In this document: piece after piece, positions 45,814-53,985 of the stretch
Position numbering within the stretch: position 1 is the stretch's first letter
Layout: each line of letters begins with the position of its first letter
Origin: a virus
Reading direction: 5' to 3' (one strand)
IMG/VR virus record: IMGVR_UViG_3300029787_000057
Span: 1 to 56,332 of that record
DNA: 56,332 bases
Translations under genes and position numbers: made by a program
The notes under the pieces: generated by a model
What the model was told of the DNA's origin: nothing
The model's input: only the letters and a program-made list of their open reading frames with translations
Databases searched by the model: none

Positions 45814-46434
45814 TTAGGACGCTGCGTCAAACCCTGTAATTTCAATCAAGAAACGTCCAGCGGTATAAGTTGCATCGCCAGTGCCTTGGCTAACCAGATA
45901 CAAATATTGGTCTGCTACAATGTCTCCACCAGCAACCACCGTGCCAGCAGAAGCTGCGCCAGCATTGATAATTTGAGTTTCTGTCAAGTCACCGATTGCA
46001 GTGTCGTTAACGCCTGTGCCTTCCGTAGCGGAGAACAGATCAATGTCTGTGCTGCCCCCAGCGGGAGTCTCAACACAAGTCATCGTTACTCCGAATACTG
46101 TGCCTTGGTTAGCTGCTGTAACTCTACCAATAAACGCAACACCTGAACCGTCTTTACCGATAATGTCTCCAGCAGTACCACCATCCTTCAAACCTGTCAG
46201 GTCAATCATAATAGTTGACTTAACAATGTTTACGTTAGTGTCCACATCGCTTTTTAGGCGAGTTACCTGAGTGACATAAACAGCCGCAGTGCCTTCAATA
46301 CCAGCACTTCCAGTTGCTTCAGTTGCCCACTTGTCGCCAGACGTTACCGTTATGGCACCAGTGGTTGAGTTCTTAGAAATCTGTTGATAACCCTTTTCTG
46401 AACGAATCGGGCCTGTAAAAGTAGTATTAGCCAT
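45814..46434 (-). CDS. Structural protein, capsid-decoration type (206 aa)
   Basis: Starts MANTTFTGPIRSEKGYQQIS and is strand-rich with GKDGSGVAFIGRVTAANQGT. I recall the MANTTFxGPVRS opening from small structural proteins in marine phages. It is the first gene after a terminator-like hairpin following the major capsid gene. Confidence 0.6.
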   Translation of the reverse strand: MANTTFTGPIRSEKGYQQISKNSTTGAITVTSGDKWATEATGSAGIEGTAAVYVTQVTRLKSDVDTNVNIVKSTIMIDLTGLKDGGTAGDIIGKDGSGVAFIGRVTAANQGTVFGVTMTCVETPAGGSTDIDLFSATEGTGVNDTAIGDLTETQIINAGAASAGTVVAGGDIVADQYLYLVSQGTGDATYTAGRFLIEITGFDAAS

Positions 46435-46463
46435 TATTGTCTCCTGTCTTGGCTAGTGTCTAA

Positions 46464-46479
46464 TGTTCCATGTGGAACA
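46464..46479. promoter_or_regulatory. Perfect 16-bp inverted repeat (operator-like)
   Basis: TGTTCCATGTGGAACA has 7-bp arms around TG. It lies between the major capsid gene terminator and the start of the next gene, where a promoter for the downstream structural genes would be expected. A -35-like TTGTTC overlaps it on the minus strand. Confidence 0.45.
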
Positions 46480-46489
46480 ATTAGTCAGG

Positions 46490-46525
46490 AAAAAAATAAG
46501 AGCCACTCCAGTTTCCTAGAGTGGC
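46490..46525 (-). terminator. Intrinsic terminator after the major capsid gene
   Basis: On the minus strand GCCACTC/GAGTGGC (46525-46519/46508-46502) forms a 7-bp stem with a 10-nt loop, followed by TCTTATTTTTTT. This is a good Rho-independent terminator 15 bases past the capsid stop, so capsid message probably exceeds that of the distal genes. Confidence 0.8.
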
Positions 46526-46539
46526 CCTCATAAATGGAA

Positions 46540-47448
46540 TTAGCTGGTTCCCGGTGAACCGTAAATTCCGAGTGGATCAGATACCCCAAACGAGTATCTT
46601 TCTCTCGCCTTGTAACGCACGTTACCAGTGTCAAAGTCACCGTCCATGCTGGTTTCCAAGGCAGTTCTTTCAAAATGCTTCATACCGTTAGGTACGTCCG
46701 TCATCAAGAAGAAAGCGTTGGTGTCAGTCAGGTAGTGATTGACCGCATAACCGCCGGGGATCGCTCCCATGTTGCGGATAGCGTTGATGTCGTTGTCAGC
46801 CGTAGAAACCCTTTGTGCAGTTTCTAAAAGTCTTTCTGCCGTAAACATCAAAGCCGGAGGAACGATCAGTGACGTAGGACGAGCAGCGATCAAAAGACCT
46901 CTCTCATCCGTGAAAGCAGCGATCTCAATGATCGCGTTTTCCAGTGACGTTTCGTTTAAATCCGCAGCCGTAGACGGCCGGTTTGCATTCGTGCCGCCAT
47001 TAACAAGCGGGTGAGATGCGTTAAACAGCGATACACCATCTCCAGATTGGAATGTGTTGAAACCATTGTTAAGAGGGTTTGCTGCTTTAACTTGCTTTGT
47101 GTAAGCCATCGCTCGTGCAAGAGCCTTGGTATAACGTGCAGACAGTGAGTCATACAAATTATCTTCCATCGCCTCTTCCGTGATCGAGAATCCCATAGCA
47201 ATCGTTTCGTGATTGTATCGGGCTGTGAAGCTTTCTTGTGCTGAATCATAAGAGATTGCAGAACCTTCTTGCTTAACAGGAGCTGCCCCAAAACCTGACA
47301 GCTTGACCTCTTCTTCAAAGCTACGATCTGAGCTTTCTGTCTCATAAATGAGAGTGTGCTCATCTTCGTATTTTTCGTACTCCAAACCAAAAAGAGCATT
47401 AAGCCCCGGCAGGAGTTCTTTAAGCATTTGCGCTCTAGAAATTGCCAT
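46540..47448 (-). CDS. Major capsid protein, Mu gpT-like
   Basis: The 302-aa product matches the gpT-like major head subunit pattern: NALFGLEYEKYEDEHTLIYE, ARYNHETIAMGFSITEEAME, KALARAMAYTKQVKAANPLN and FNASHPLVNGGTNANRPST, later NAFFLMTDVPNGMKHFERTA. Expected to form an HK97-fold T-number shell with the scaffold encoded upstream. RBS GGGGGATTAAGAAATGG is present. It is followed by an efficient terminator. Confidence 0.85.
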   Translation of the reverse strand: MAISRAQMLKELLPGLNALFGLEYEKYEDEHTLIYETESSDRSFEEEVKLSGFGAAPVKQEGSAISYDSAQESFTARYNHETIAMGFSITEEAMEDNLYDSLSARYTKALARAMAYTKQVKAANPLNNGFNTFQSGDGVSLFNASHPLVNGGTNANRPSTAADLNETSLENAIIEIAAFTDERGLLIAARPTSLIVPPALMFTAERLLETAQRVSTADNDINAIRNMGAIPGGYAVNHYLTDTNAFFLMTDVPNGMKHFERTALETSMDGDFDTGNVRYKARERYSFGVSDPLGIYGSPGTS

Positions 47449-47461
47449 TTCTTAATCCCCC

Positions 47462-48037
47462 TTATACGCCAGTGGTGTTTGTGTACTGATGACCCACGTT
47501 AAAGAAAACGAGAGCATCAGTGAACGCATCACCCACTGCACTATTTGGCCCGTCAACGAATTCAATGATTCGCATCGGAAGCGTGTTGGTCGTAGCTCCA
47601 GTATCTCCAAGAGAGTTTTTGCTACGTCCGATTGAAGTAGATCCAGCAGTTTGTACAACTGCAATGTTGTTACCTAGCTCTGTCTGAGACAAAACGCCAG
47701 ATGACTGCATTTGCATTACTACGTTTGGATCATCAACGACATAAGCCACGATGTCATCCGCAGCAGTGCTTGCTGGAAAGGTTTGGTTGAAAGTCAACTG
47801 ACTCGTAGAAGGGTCAGTGTAGGAACATCCTACAAATACACCAACAGGTGTAAGAGAAGTTGTGCCTGTGTCTTTTTCTACGGTGCCTGTGTTAACAAGC
47901 TTTAGAAAATCTCCGTAGAATATTGCAGTGCCGTAACCAGACGCTATTTTGATGTGACGAACTTTACCTGTGAAAGAGCCACTAGCACTTAGCGTATTAA
48001 CTGGTTCCGCACCCATAGGGGTTGCAACGGTAGCCAT
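47462..48037 (-). CDS. Head decoration / structural protein (191 aa)
   Basis: Directly upstream of the major capsid gene. Starts MATVATPMGAEPVNTLSASG and is strand-rich (GKVRHIKIASGYGTAIFYGD, TPVGVFVGCSYTDPSTSQLT). The DxxNVVMQMQSSG and TTNTLPMRIIEFVDGP patterns are familiar from uncharacterised capsid-adjacent phage proteins. Confidence 0.65.
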   Translation of the reverse strand: MATVATPMGAEPVNTLSASGSFTGKVRHIKIASGYGTAIFYGDFLKLVNTGTVEKDTGTTSLTPVGVFVGCSYTDPSTSQLTFNQTFPASTAADDIVAYVVDDPNVVMQMQSSGVLSQTELGNNIAVVQTAGSTSIGRSKNSLGDTGATTNTLPMRIIEFVDGPNSAVGDAFTDALVFFNVGHQYTNTTGV

Positions 48038-48078
48038 ATTCGGCCTCCTTTAGTTAACGACTAACCCCTTGCCAGAGA

Positions 48079-48534
48079 TCAGTCCTTGCCAAATGAAGAT
48101 ACCCGTGAGCTTCTCTCTGGTTGTAAGAGAGGCATACGAGGATCATTTTCTCGCAGGAAGTTATTGTCTACTGATTGCATTTGCTGGGAAGCTAGTTGAT
48201 CAAAATGACGCTCTCTAGCCTTCATTTTATCTTCTGGTGCTTTACATAAAAGCAAACCACCTACCTCTATATTTCCCTCAAATTGAGTGCCAATGTCTGA
48301 CGTAAGCTGTAGTTCTGGATGATCCTCTGCTTTCACAGGTTGCCATCCTTCCCTAAACATCCTTGATACGTGGACATTATCAGATTCTCCTAGAACCTTA
48401 GTCTTTATCCACCTGAAAACCCAACCATCTTGTGGTTCTGGATCAGGCAATATAGACGCTGGAGTCCATGAGTCATCTGGTCTAGTAGACACTTCTCGCG
48501 TTTCGTTAGTTCTTGGTGTGCGCTCTTCAGTCAT
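48079..48534 (-). CDS. Hypothetical structural-operon protein (151 aa)
   Basis: Between scaffold and decoration genes. Contains DDSWTPASILPDPEPQDGWV, FRWIKTKVLGESDNVHVSRM and REGWQPVKAEDHPELQLTSD, a pattern common in marine phages for a conserved protein of unknown role. Overlaps the scaffold gene by four bases. Confidence 0.6.
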   Translation of the reverse strand: MTEERTPRTNETREVSTRPDDSWTPASILPDPEPQDGWVFRWIKTKVLGESDNVHVSRMFREGWQPVKAEDHPELQLTSDIGTQFEGNIEVGGLLLCKAPEDKMKARERHFDQLASQQMQSVDNNFLRENDPRMPLLQPERSSRVSSFGKD

Positions 48535-49583
48535 GTTCTACCCTCCTTCAAGAGTTGTGCTGCATACTGTTCGTTGGTAAGTCCAAGTCGCTTGGCGAGG
48601 GCGCGTTGGCTGGGCGCGAGCTGTACTTTGCGCGGTTTGGCTCCGTTATTTCTAACTTGTGGTGCCACCACCGTCGAGGGTTGATTGACCGTCACAGGTG
48701 CGTTACGCCCATCTGTATCGCTTTTTCCCGGCCAATCATGTTCTGGAAATCTTTGTCTTAGCTCTGCATCAACAATGTTGTAGTAATCCTGAGAGTTTAC
48801 AATCACTCCAGATTCAGGCTTTTTCAGTTCCTCGTGTATACCAAGAGCCAAACTGGTCATCTTTTCGTATCCCGGTTGCATGAACCAAGGATTCTTTTCT
48901 GACCATGCTTTTGCTTCTGGCTGAATAACCCGTTGAGGCTGTTGAGGAACATATTGCTGTTGAGGCTGTTGTTGAGGCTGTTGTTGTGGTTGTTGAGTAA
49001 ATGACTCTTGTTGCCTTACAAGATTGTTTTCATACTTCTCAGCTTCCATAAACTCAGATTGCGCTCGGTTCAGAGTTTCTTGTGCTGACACAATCCCATC
49101 TGTGTTGCCTTCTTCATAAGCCCTCTTGTAAGAGGTCTTAGCGGCTTCTAACGCTAACTGAGCCTTTTGTTTGATCTGACCAACTAGAGCGGCCTCGCCT
49201 TTGTTAATAAGCGATTCATACTCTTTGTTTTGAGTCAGAACATTTTGAGCATACAGAACGGCCTCTTCACGCATCTTTTCGGCTTCTTCTCGCCTTCTGC
49301 GCTCTTCATGCTGCTCATACTTGAGTTTGTTGATTCGCTTTTGAACCTTATCGCTGTACCCTGAAAGCTCTTCGTCTTCATCCGACTCTTCGCTTTCTGG
49401 CTCAACTTTAGGGGGTCTGCGATCTTCTTCCGGGCGATCATCAACCAGCTCCACCTCAAACTCAGAAGATGATTCTGTTTCTTCCTGATCGTCCTGTTTT
49501 TTGCCTATGGTGTTTTTTACGCCAAAGAACTTATCTTCTGCTGACGTTTCTTCAAACCCCATGTCTTCTTGTGCTTCACTCAT
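48531..49583 (-). CDS. Scaffolding protein
   Basis: The 350-aa product has scaffold features: highly acidic N-terminal 75 residues (EETESSSEFEVELVDDRPEE), a central coiled coil (RINKLKYEQHEERRRREEAE), a Gln/Pro-rich hinge (QPQQQPQQQPQQQYVPQQPQ) and a basic helix at the C-terminus (PSQRALAKRLGLTNEQYAAQ). It lies between portal and capsid genes, as in other phages. It assembles the procapsid and is then released. Confidence 0.75.
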   Translation of the reverse strand: MSEAQEDMGFEETSAEDKFFGVKNTIGKKQDDQEETESSSEFEVELVDDRPEEDRRPPKVEPESEESDEDEELSGYSDKVQKRINKLKYEQHEERRRREEAEKMREEAVLYAQNVLTQNKEYESLINKGEAALVGQIKQKAQLALEAAKTSYKRAYEEGNTDGIVSAQETLNRAQSEFMEAEKYENNLVRQQESFTQQPQQQPQQQPQQQYVPQQPQRVIQPEAKAWSEKNPWFMQPGYEKMTSLALGIHEELKKPESGVIVNSQDYYNIVDAELRQRFPEHDWPGKSDTDGRNAPVTVNQPSTVVAPQVRNNGAKPRKVQLAPSQRALAKRLGLTNEQYAAQLLKEGRT

Positions 49584-49978
49584 ACCTTAACTATCCCCCT
49601 TGGATCTTCAACGACTGCTTCTACGCTATCGTCGTTTATTAAACGAAACTCTTTGCCATGAACCTTGAATCTGGTTCCTGAGTAAGATCTCATTAATATC
49701 CAGTCGCCTTCCTTGCATGACGGACCAGAAGGGAATCGCTGTGGATCTTTGTAGCAGTCTGGCCCTAATTCTAGAACCATACCTACAATAGAACCTACTT
49801 CTTCATTTTGCAGCGTTTCAGTGGCTTTTAGTATGCCGCCTTCGGTTTTCTTGTCAGGCTCTGGCAGCGCAATCAGGATTTTATATCCTCTAGGCTGGGG
49901 TAGCTGTTTAGCTTTGCGGGTGGCTTCATCCTCCTCGGAGGGAAGCTCTTCCTCGTTTTTTGCTAATGACTGACTCAT
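49580..49978 (-). CDS. GroES-like co-chaperonin
   Basis: The 132-aa product starts at ATG 49978 (MSQSLAKNEEELPSEEDEAT), with GGAG six bases upstream. The GroES-like core is GYKILIALPEPDKKTEGGIL then GSIVGMVLELGPDCYKDPQR, KEGDWILMRSYSGTRFKVHG, with a mobile-loop region near TEGGILKATETL. It would assist the host GroEL-type chaperonin in folding capsid or other virion proteins. An upstream start at 50023 would lie in less conserved sequence. Confidence 0.8.
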   Translation of the reverse strand: MSQSLAKNEEELPSEEDEATRKAKQLPQPRGYKILIALPEPDKKTEGGILKATETLQNEEVGSIVGMVLELGPDCYKDPQRFPSGPSCKEGDWILMRSYSGTRFKVHGKEFRLINDDSVEAVVEDPRGIVKV

Positions 49979-50039
49979 TAGTTTCTCCTGCACTGGAAAT
50001 TCGCGTCCAGAGTCGCGTTGCACCGCCTTATGCGGAGAT

Positions 50040-50237
50040 TCAGTCCTCCTCCATCCTCTTTTGAAGATCTAGGAGTTCCCTTTCAGCTATAGCTAATCCT
50101 TCTATGATGCCACAACTTTTGGTGTATTCACTATATTCTTTGCAAGCACCGCCAGCAACATGATCGGTATACTCGTTCATCTGCTCTCTAATGGCTTTTC
50201 TCAGATACTCCAATAAGTTATCTGAGGCTCTACTCAC
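50040..50237 (-). CDS. Hypothetical small helical protein (65 aa)
   Basis: MSRASDNLLEYLRKAIREQM, DHVAGGACKEYSEYTKSCGI, IAERELLDLQKRMEED, all helical. Similar small proteins occur after the portal gene in marine phages. Overlaps the portal gene by eight bases. Confidence 0.6.
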   Translation of the reverse strand: MSRASDNLLEYLRKAIREQMNEYTDHVAGGACKEYSEYTKSCGIIEGLAIAERELLDLQKRMEED

Positions 50238-52704
50238 TCAATAAATCCTCTGCGATATCTTTACCGATCTTCAAACCCTCTATCTGTTCTTTTGAGGATA
50301 TCCTTCTGTTTTCGGTATCGGTACGAGCATTGTCTTCCGCTAGGCGAACTGCGATCTTGGCTTCCTCAGTTCTCTCCTGAAGATTTAGCTTTTCTCTTTC
50401 AAGCTGAGACTTATCAACAGCCTTCTGCATATCAAGATTAATCTTAGCCATTTCAGCTTGAGCTTTAGTTTGAGCTTCTAACTCTTTGATTTGTAACTCT
50501 CTTTGTTGCATCTGAATTACAGGATCTTGCATTTGTTGTTGCGCTATTTGCGCTTGTTGCATTTGTTGATTCTTTCCAAGCAACTGTTCTGCCGCTACAG
50601 CAACCAACTTAGATATCCTAAGTTCTATATCTTCTGGGAGTGGCTCTCCGGGTGGTGGCAACTGCACCCCAAGCTCCTTCTCTATCTCCATCCTGTACTT
50701 AAATGCCAAATGTTCCTGAACATGAGCAGCCATAGCAGCAAATGCCTTCTGAGCATTAGGACTTTTACTCATAAGCTCAATGATTGTTGGATCTTGAACA
50801 AATGAAGTGTGAACTTTTATGTGTGCATCGTGATCTTGGTAGATATATGCCCTAACAGGCTTGCTGTTTAAGATCTCCATGTTCTCTGACACTGGATCAG
50901 TCGGCGGTATCTCGTCTTCTAGCGGTACAATCCTGTCTGCATCCCGAATATTCAGTATTTCCAGCATTTGACGGTGCAATAACGGCATATCGTACATTTC
51001 AGGAGCTTGTGCAGCCAGTTGTAGGGCTGCTTGGTACTGCATTATGCGTTGAGCCATCGTTCCAGCGTTAGGATCACTTACCGGAATGACATCAACACGG
51101 CTATCAAAGTCCTGTTGAGTCAATTCTTGGCCTTCTTCTTCGTATGGATAAGCATCTGGCCCAAAATCCTTCACAATATTGGATAAAAGGCGTAATTCAG
51201 TCCTCATAGAAGCGTGTAATCGGGCTTGAACGGCACTCATCACCTTCATAGACCGCTCTAATATAGCTAAAGTGGTGCCAACAGGTGCTTCTGCGTTCAT
51301 ATCAGACACTTTTACGTCAGCAGCAGAGGCAAAACGCCTCCCTTCTTCCACAATATCGCCCATCAACTGATACAAAACGCTGCTAGGCTCTTTGTAAGGA
51401 AGAAAACTGATGTTATCTCTTATCGCTCCACCCGGAACGTCTACATCCCTGAACTCTCCGGGCATGATTGGGGTGTCATCACCCTTAATTCTTAGCCCTC
51501 TAGCCTTCAAACCACCCGGCAAGTTAGCCAAGGTGCCAGAATCAACCAGTTGTCGGAGTAATGAGGTAGCAGATTTAGCCAATCCACCGATCATATGTAT
51601 CAAACCGAAGCCATAAAACCCTAATCCGGGCATATACTGGTAATGAACATAGTGCTGACGCTTCATTTTTTGAGGATCATCCTCGTAATAGTTGCGTCTA
51701 ATCGCCAATATAGACCTAGATGACAACTCTATGCTGACTATATAGGGCAGTTGTATTCCTGTTTCTTCACCCCTAAAGGTATCTTCAAAACCCGGAAGAT
51801 CTAAATCCACCATTATCTCAAGAATCGTGTATCGGCTGTCTGTTTCATAGCTACTGCTATCGCCAGTCAGCTCATCATACTTATCCTTTATTCTATCTTC
51901 TGAACCAGCAGATGAAGCTGTGGATAAGTCTACGTCAAGATAGAAGCCTGACACCTGAAGCTTCCTAACATCATTAGGAGACTTCTTCATGATATGCGTG
52001 GCACGTTCACAGGTTTCCAGATCGGAAGCCCCGTAACTCACCACAAAGTCCTCTGCTGGCACAAACATACTGCAAGGCCGTCCCATGTTGGGATCGTAAT
52101 ACACCTTTCTAAACGCAGAACCAGCAAGGGGGAGAGAGAAAAGCATCCTTTCTGTCTCCGACCTGTATTCGGTCATTTTTTCTGTCAGTAAGTAATTCAG
52201 ATAATCCTGAACCCTGTTCGCTTGCTTTTGCTTTTCATCATCAATCTTACCCACAACCGAGGTTTTAACTGGGCCGGATGCAGGGAATATTTCTTGTATC
52301 GCTTGTGATTGGAATCGTATAACGGACTCTGTGAGTAGTGGATGGAATACACCACAAGCCCCATCCCAAGGCATAGACCTTTCTTCATGCTTCAAGCCCA
52401 GAAGATCCAAGCCCTCTATGTAAGATCGCTCCCAGTCTGATCTGCTTTCTTTGTCGGACTTAAAATACCCGATCAGCTCAGAAGATAGGATGTCGAGATC
52501 CCTATCCTCTATGTATTCTGCAAGGTTGGCATCATGAGGAATAATCCCCTCTAAGCCATCCTCATCAAACTCCATAAGAGTTTCACCGCCAGCCTCGACA
52601 GAGACTGACTCAGGATTCACGATCTCTATTTCTATCGCGCCCTCCATCTCGTCGCCCATAGGGGCAACAGGAACTGGAGTAGCGAGAGGACGATCTATAG
52701 CCAT
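50230..52704 (-). CDS. Portal protein, P22-like
   Basis: The 824-aa product shows a portal pattern: GYFKSDKESRSDWERSYIEG, MPWDGACGVFHPLLTESVIR, LNYLLTEKMTEYRSETERML and QHYVHYQYMPGLGFYGFGLI, followed by long C-terminal helices rich in Gln (QQMQQAQIAQQQMQDPVIQM) forming a coiled barrel. Twelve copies form the channel for DNA. Its N-terminus is Pro/acidic rich. The size is well above T7 portals and near P22-type ones. Confidence 0.85.
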   Translation of the reverse strand: MAIDRPLATPVPVAPMGDEMEGAIEIEIVNPESVSVEAGGETLMEFDEDGLEGIIPHDANLAEYIEDRDLDILSSELIGYFKSDKESRSDWERSYIEGLDLLGLKHEERSMPWDGACGVFHPLLTESVIRFQSQAIQEIFPASGPVKTSVVGKIDDEKQKQANRVQDYLNYLLTEKMTEYRSETERMLFSLPLAGSAFRKVYYDPNMGRPCSMFVPAEDFVVSYGASDLETCERATHIMKKSPNDVRKLQVSGFYLDVDLSTASSAGSEDRIKDKYDELTGDSSSYETDSRYTILEIMVDLDLPGFEDTFRGEETGIQLPYIVSIELSSRSILAIRRNYYEDDPQKMKRQHYVHYQYMPGLGFYGFGLIHMIGGLAKSATSLLRQLVDSGTLANLPGGLKARGLRIKGDDTPIMPGEFRDVDVPGGAIRDNISFLPYKEPSSVLYQLMGDIVEEGRRFASAADVKVSDMNAEAPVGTTLAILERSMKVMSAVQARLHASMRTELRLLSNIVKDFGPDAYPYEEEGQELTQQDFDSRVDVIPVSDPNAGTMAQRIMQYQAALQLAAQAPEMYDMPLLHRQMLEILNIRDADRIVPLEDEIPPTDPVSENMEILNSKPVRAYIYQDHDAHIKVHTSFVQDPTIIELMSKSPNAQKAFAAMAAHVQEHLAFKYRMEIEKELGVQLPPPGEPLPEDIELRISKLVAVAAEQLLGKNQQMQQAQIAQQQMQDPVIQMQQRELQIKELEAQTKAQAEMAKINLDMQKAVDKSQLEREKLNLQERTEEAKIAVRLAEDNARTDTENRRISSKEQIEGLKIGKDIAEDLLSE

Positions 52705-53058
52705 TTAGCCATTCTTCCTGAATTTTTGTGGTCTAGCAGCACCAGAACCTCTAGCAGTTGTCACCTCACCGCCAGCAGACATATTCCTTGAAACTCTAGC
52801 TTTACCCCTGCCACCGCCAGTTTTACCTTCTGGGACTTTCATCATGTCTCCCATATTTAGCGGGTCTTTTACCACTCCAGAAAGATTCTTTAGGTATGGA
52901 TCTTCTTTGATGTAGCGAGGTAAATCCTTGACTAACTGCTTAGTATTTTTAGCATAACGCTTTGCTGCCTTTCCAGCCTCTTTGGGAATGCTGGCGTAAG
53001 CTTTACCAAGCTCTCTAACAACGCTGCGTTTTTTCTTTGTCTTTTTGCTTTCAGCCAT
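52705..53058 (-). CDS. Basic protein beside portal (117 aa)
   Basis: Lys/Arg-rich N-terminal helix region (MAESKKTKKKRSVVRELGKA, YASIPKEAGKAAKRYAKNTK), then KDPLNMGDMMKVPEGKTGGG and a Gly/Arg-rich tail. Ends one base before the portal start. A DNA-binding or virion-internal role is likely from composition only. Confidence 0.55.
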   Translation of the reverse strand: MAESKKTKKKRSVVRELGKAYASIPKEAGKAAKRYAKNTKQLVKDLPRYIKEDPYLKNLSGVVKDPLNMGDMMKVPEGKTGGGRGKARVSRNMSAGGEVTTARGSGAARPQKFRKNG

Positions 53059-53060
53059 TT

Positions 53061-53309
53061 TTAGCCTTTGCCGCCGCGCTTACCACCTTTGGTGGACATC
53101 TTAGTCATCATGGTCTTACCACCCTTGAAGTAGCCCTTGGTCTTTGGAACCATTCTGCCAGCTTTCATTTTACCCACATTATCAGCAGCAAAAAACGGAA
53201 CCATTTCCCCATCTTTCTCTACCATAGGCAGCTTGGTCTTCTTGCCACCAGCATAACCCATTTTGGTTTTCTTGCCGCCAGCCATACCCATTTTAGATTT
53301 CATCTTCAT
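53061..53309 (-). CDS. Small basic GGK-repeat protein (82 aa)
   Basis: Start ATG 53309 (MKMKSKMGMAGGKKTKMGYA), with GGAG six bases upstream; it overlaps the previous gene end. Repeats of MGxAGGKKTK and KGGKTMMTKMSTKGGKRGGK give a strongly basic Gly/Lys/Met protein. Function unknown. Confidence 0.55.
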   Translation of the reverse strand: MKMKSKMGMAGGKKTKMGYAGGKKTKLPMVEKDGEMVPFFAADNVGKMKAGRMVPKTKGYFKGGKTMMTKMSTKGGKRGGKG

Positions 53310-53985
53310 GCCGATCTCCTGCATATAAGTTATCAAAGACCTGATTCACATCTAAGGTGTAATCCAGATCTGATTTACTGTAATGAATGTGTTGAGATGG
53401 CCTGAAGTCAGGCGCACCTTCTCCTGTTTCAAACCATGCTGGGTGGGTGACTCTTACCCGATTATTAGGTAGTGCCACGATATTGCCAGTCCATTGACCG
53501 GCATCCAGCAACTCCAGCACATGAGACTGCTTGTGTTGAGCAGGATCATCCGCTATTTCATTGTCAGTGTAGTCCACGGTAAAATAATATTTCGCCGGAT
53601 AGAACTCACCATCTATCTTTGCAAGCCAAGGTGTCGGCGTTGCCCGATCAAGAACATAAACACTGTGATCCCTAGAGCTACAATCCCAAGGCTGTGCAGC
53701 CCATGTAGGCATTGGTGTAGGCCACTCATCAAACGGTGTATCGCCCACTAGTCCAGTGATCGGCATTCTAGCCCACATTGCGCCACCATGAACATTCGGA
53801 TCATCGGTGTCGTAAGTCTCTGCGCCGGTAAAGATCACCTGAAAACTTAAACTACGACAAGGCATCGTTGTAACTGCGATTGCCATTGCATGAATAAACT
53901 CACCATGATATTTGGTGTGATTGTGCGTGTATTCTTTTCGCACCCAGCATTTGAAATACGGGATGTTACTTTGCAAATAGGCCAT
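53293..53985 (-). CDS. Conserved phage protein downstream of terL (230 aa)
   Basis: Strand-rich, with many Trp/His (YTHNHTKYHGEFIHAMAIAV, GAMWARMPITGLVGDTPFDE, AAQPWDCSSRDHSVYVLDRA, SQHIHYSKSDLDYTLDVNQV). The start overlaps the terL stop. I recall it as a conserved protein encoded after terL in marine podoviruses, without a known function. Confidence 0.65.
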   Translation of the reverse strand: MAYLQSNIPYFKCWVRKEYTHNHTKYHGEFIHAMAIAVTTMPCRSLSFQVIFTGAETYDTDDPNVHGGAMWARMPITGLVGDTPFDEWPTPMPTWAAQPWDCSSRDHSVYVLDRATPTPWLAKIDGEFYPAKYYFTVDYTDNEIADDPAQHKQSHVLELLDAGQWTGNIVALPNNRVRVTHPAWFETGEGAPDFRPSQHIHYSKSDLDYTLDVNQVFDNLYAGDRHEDEI

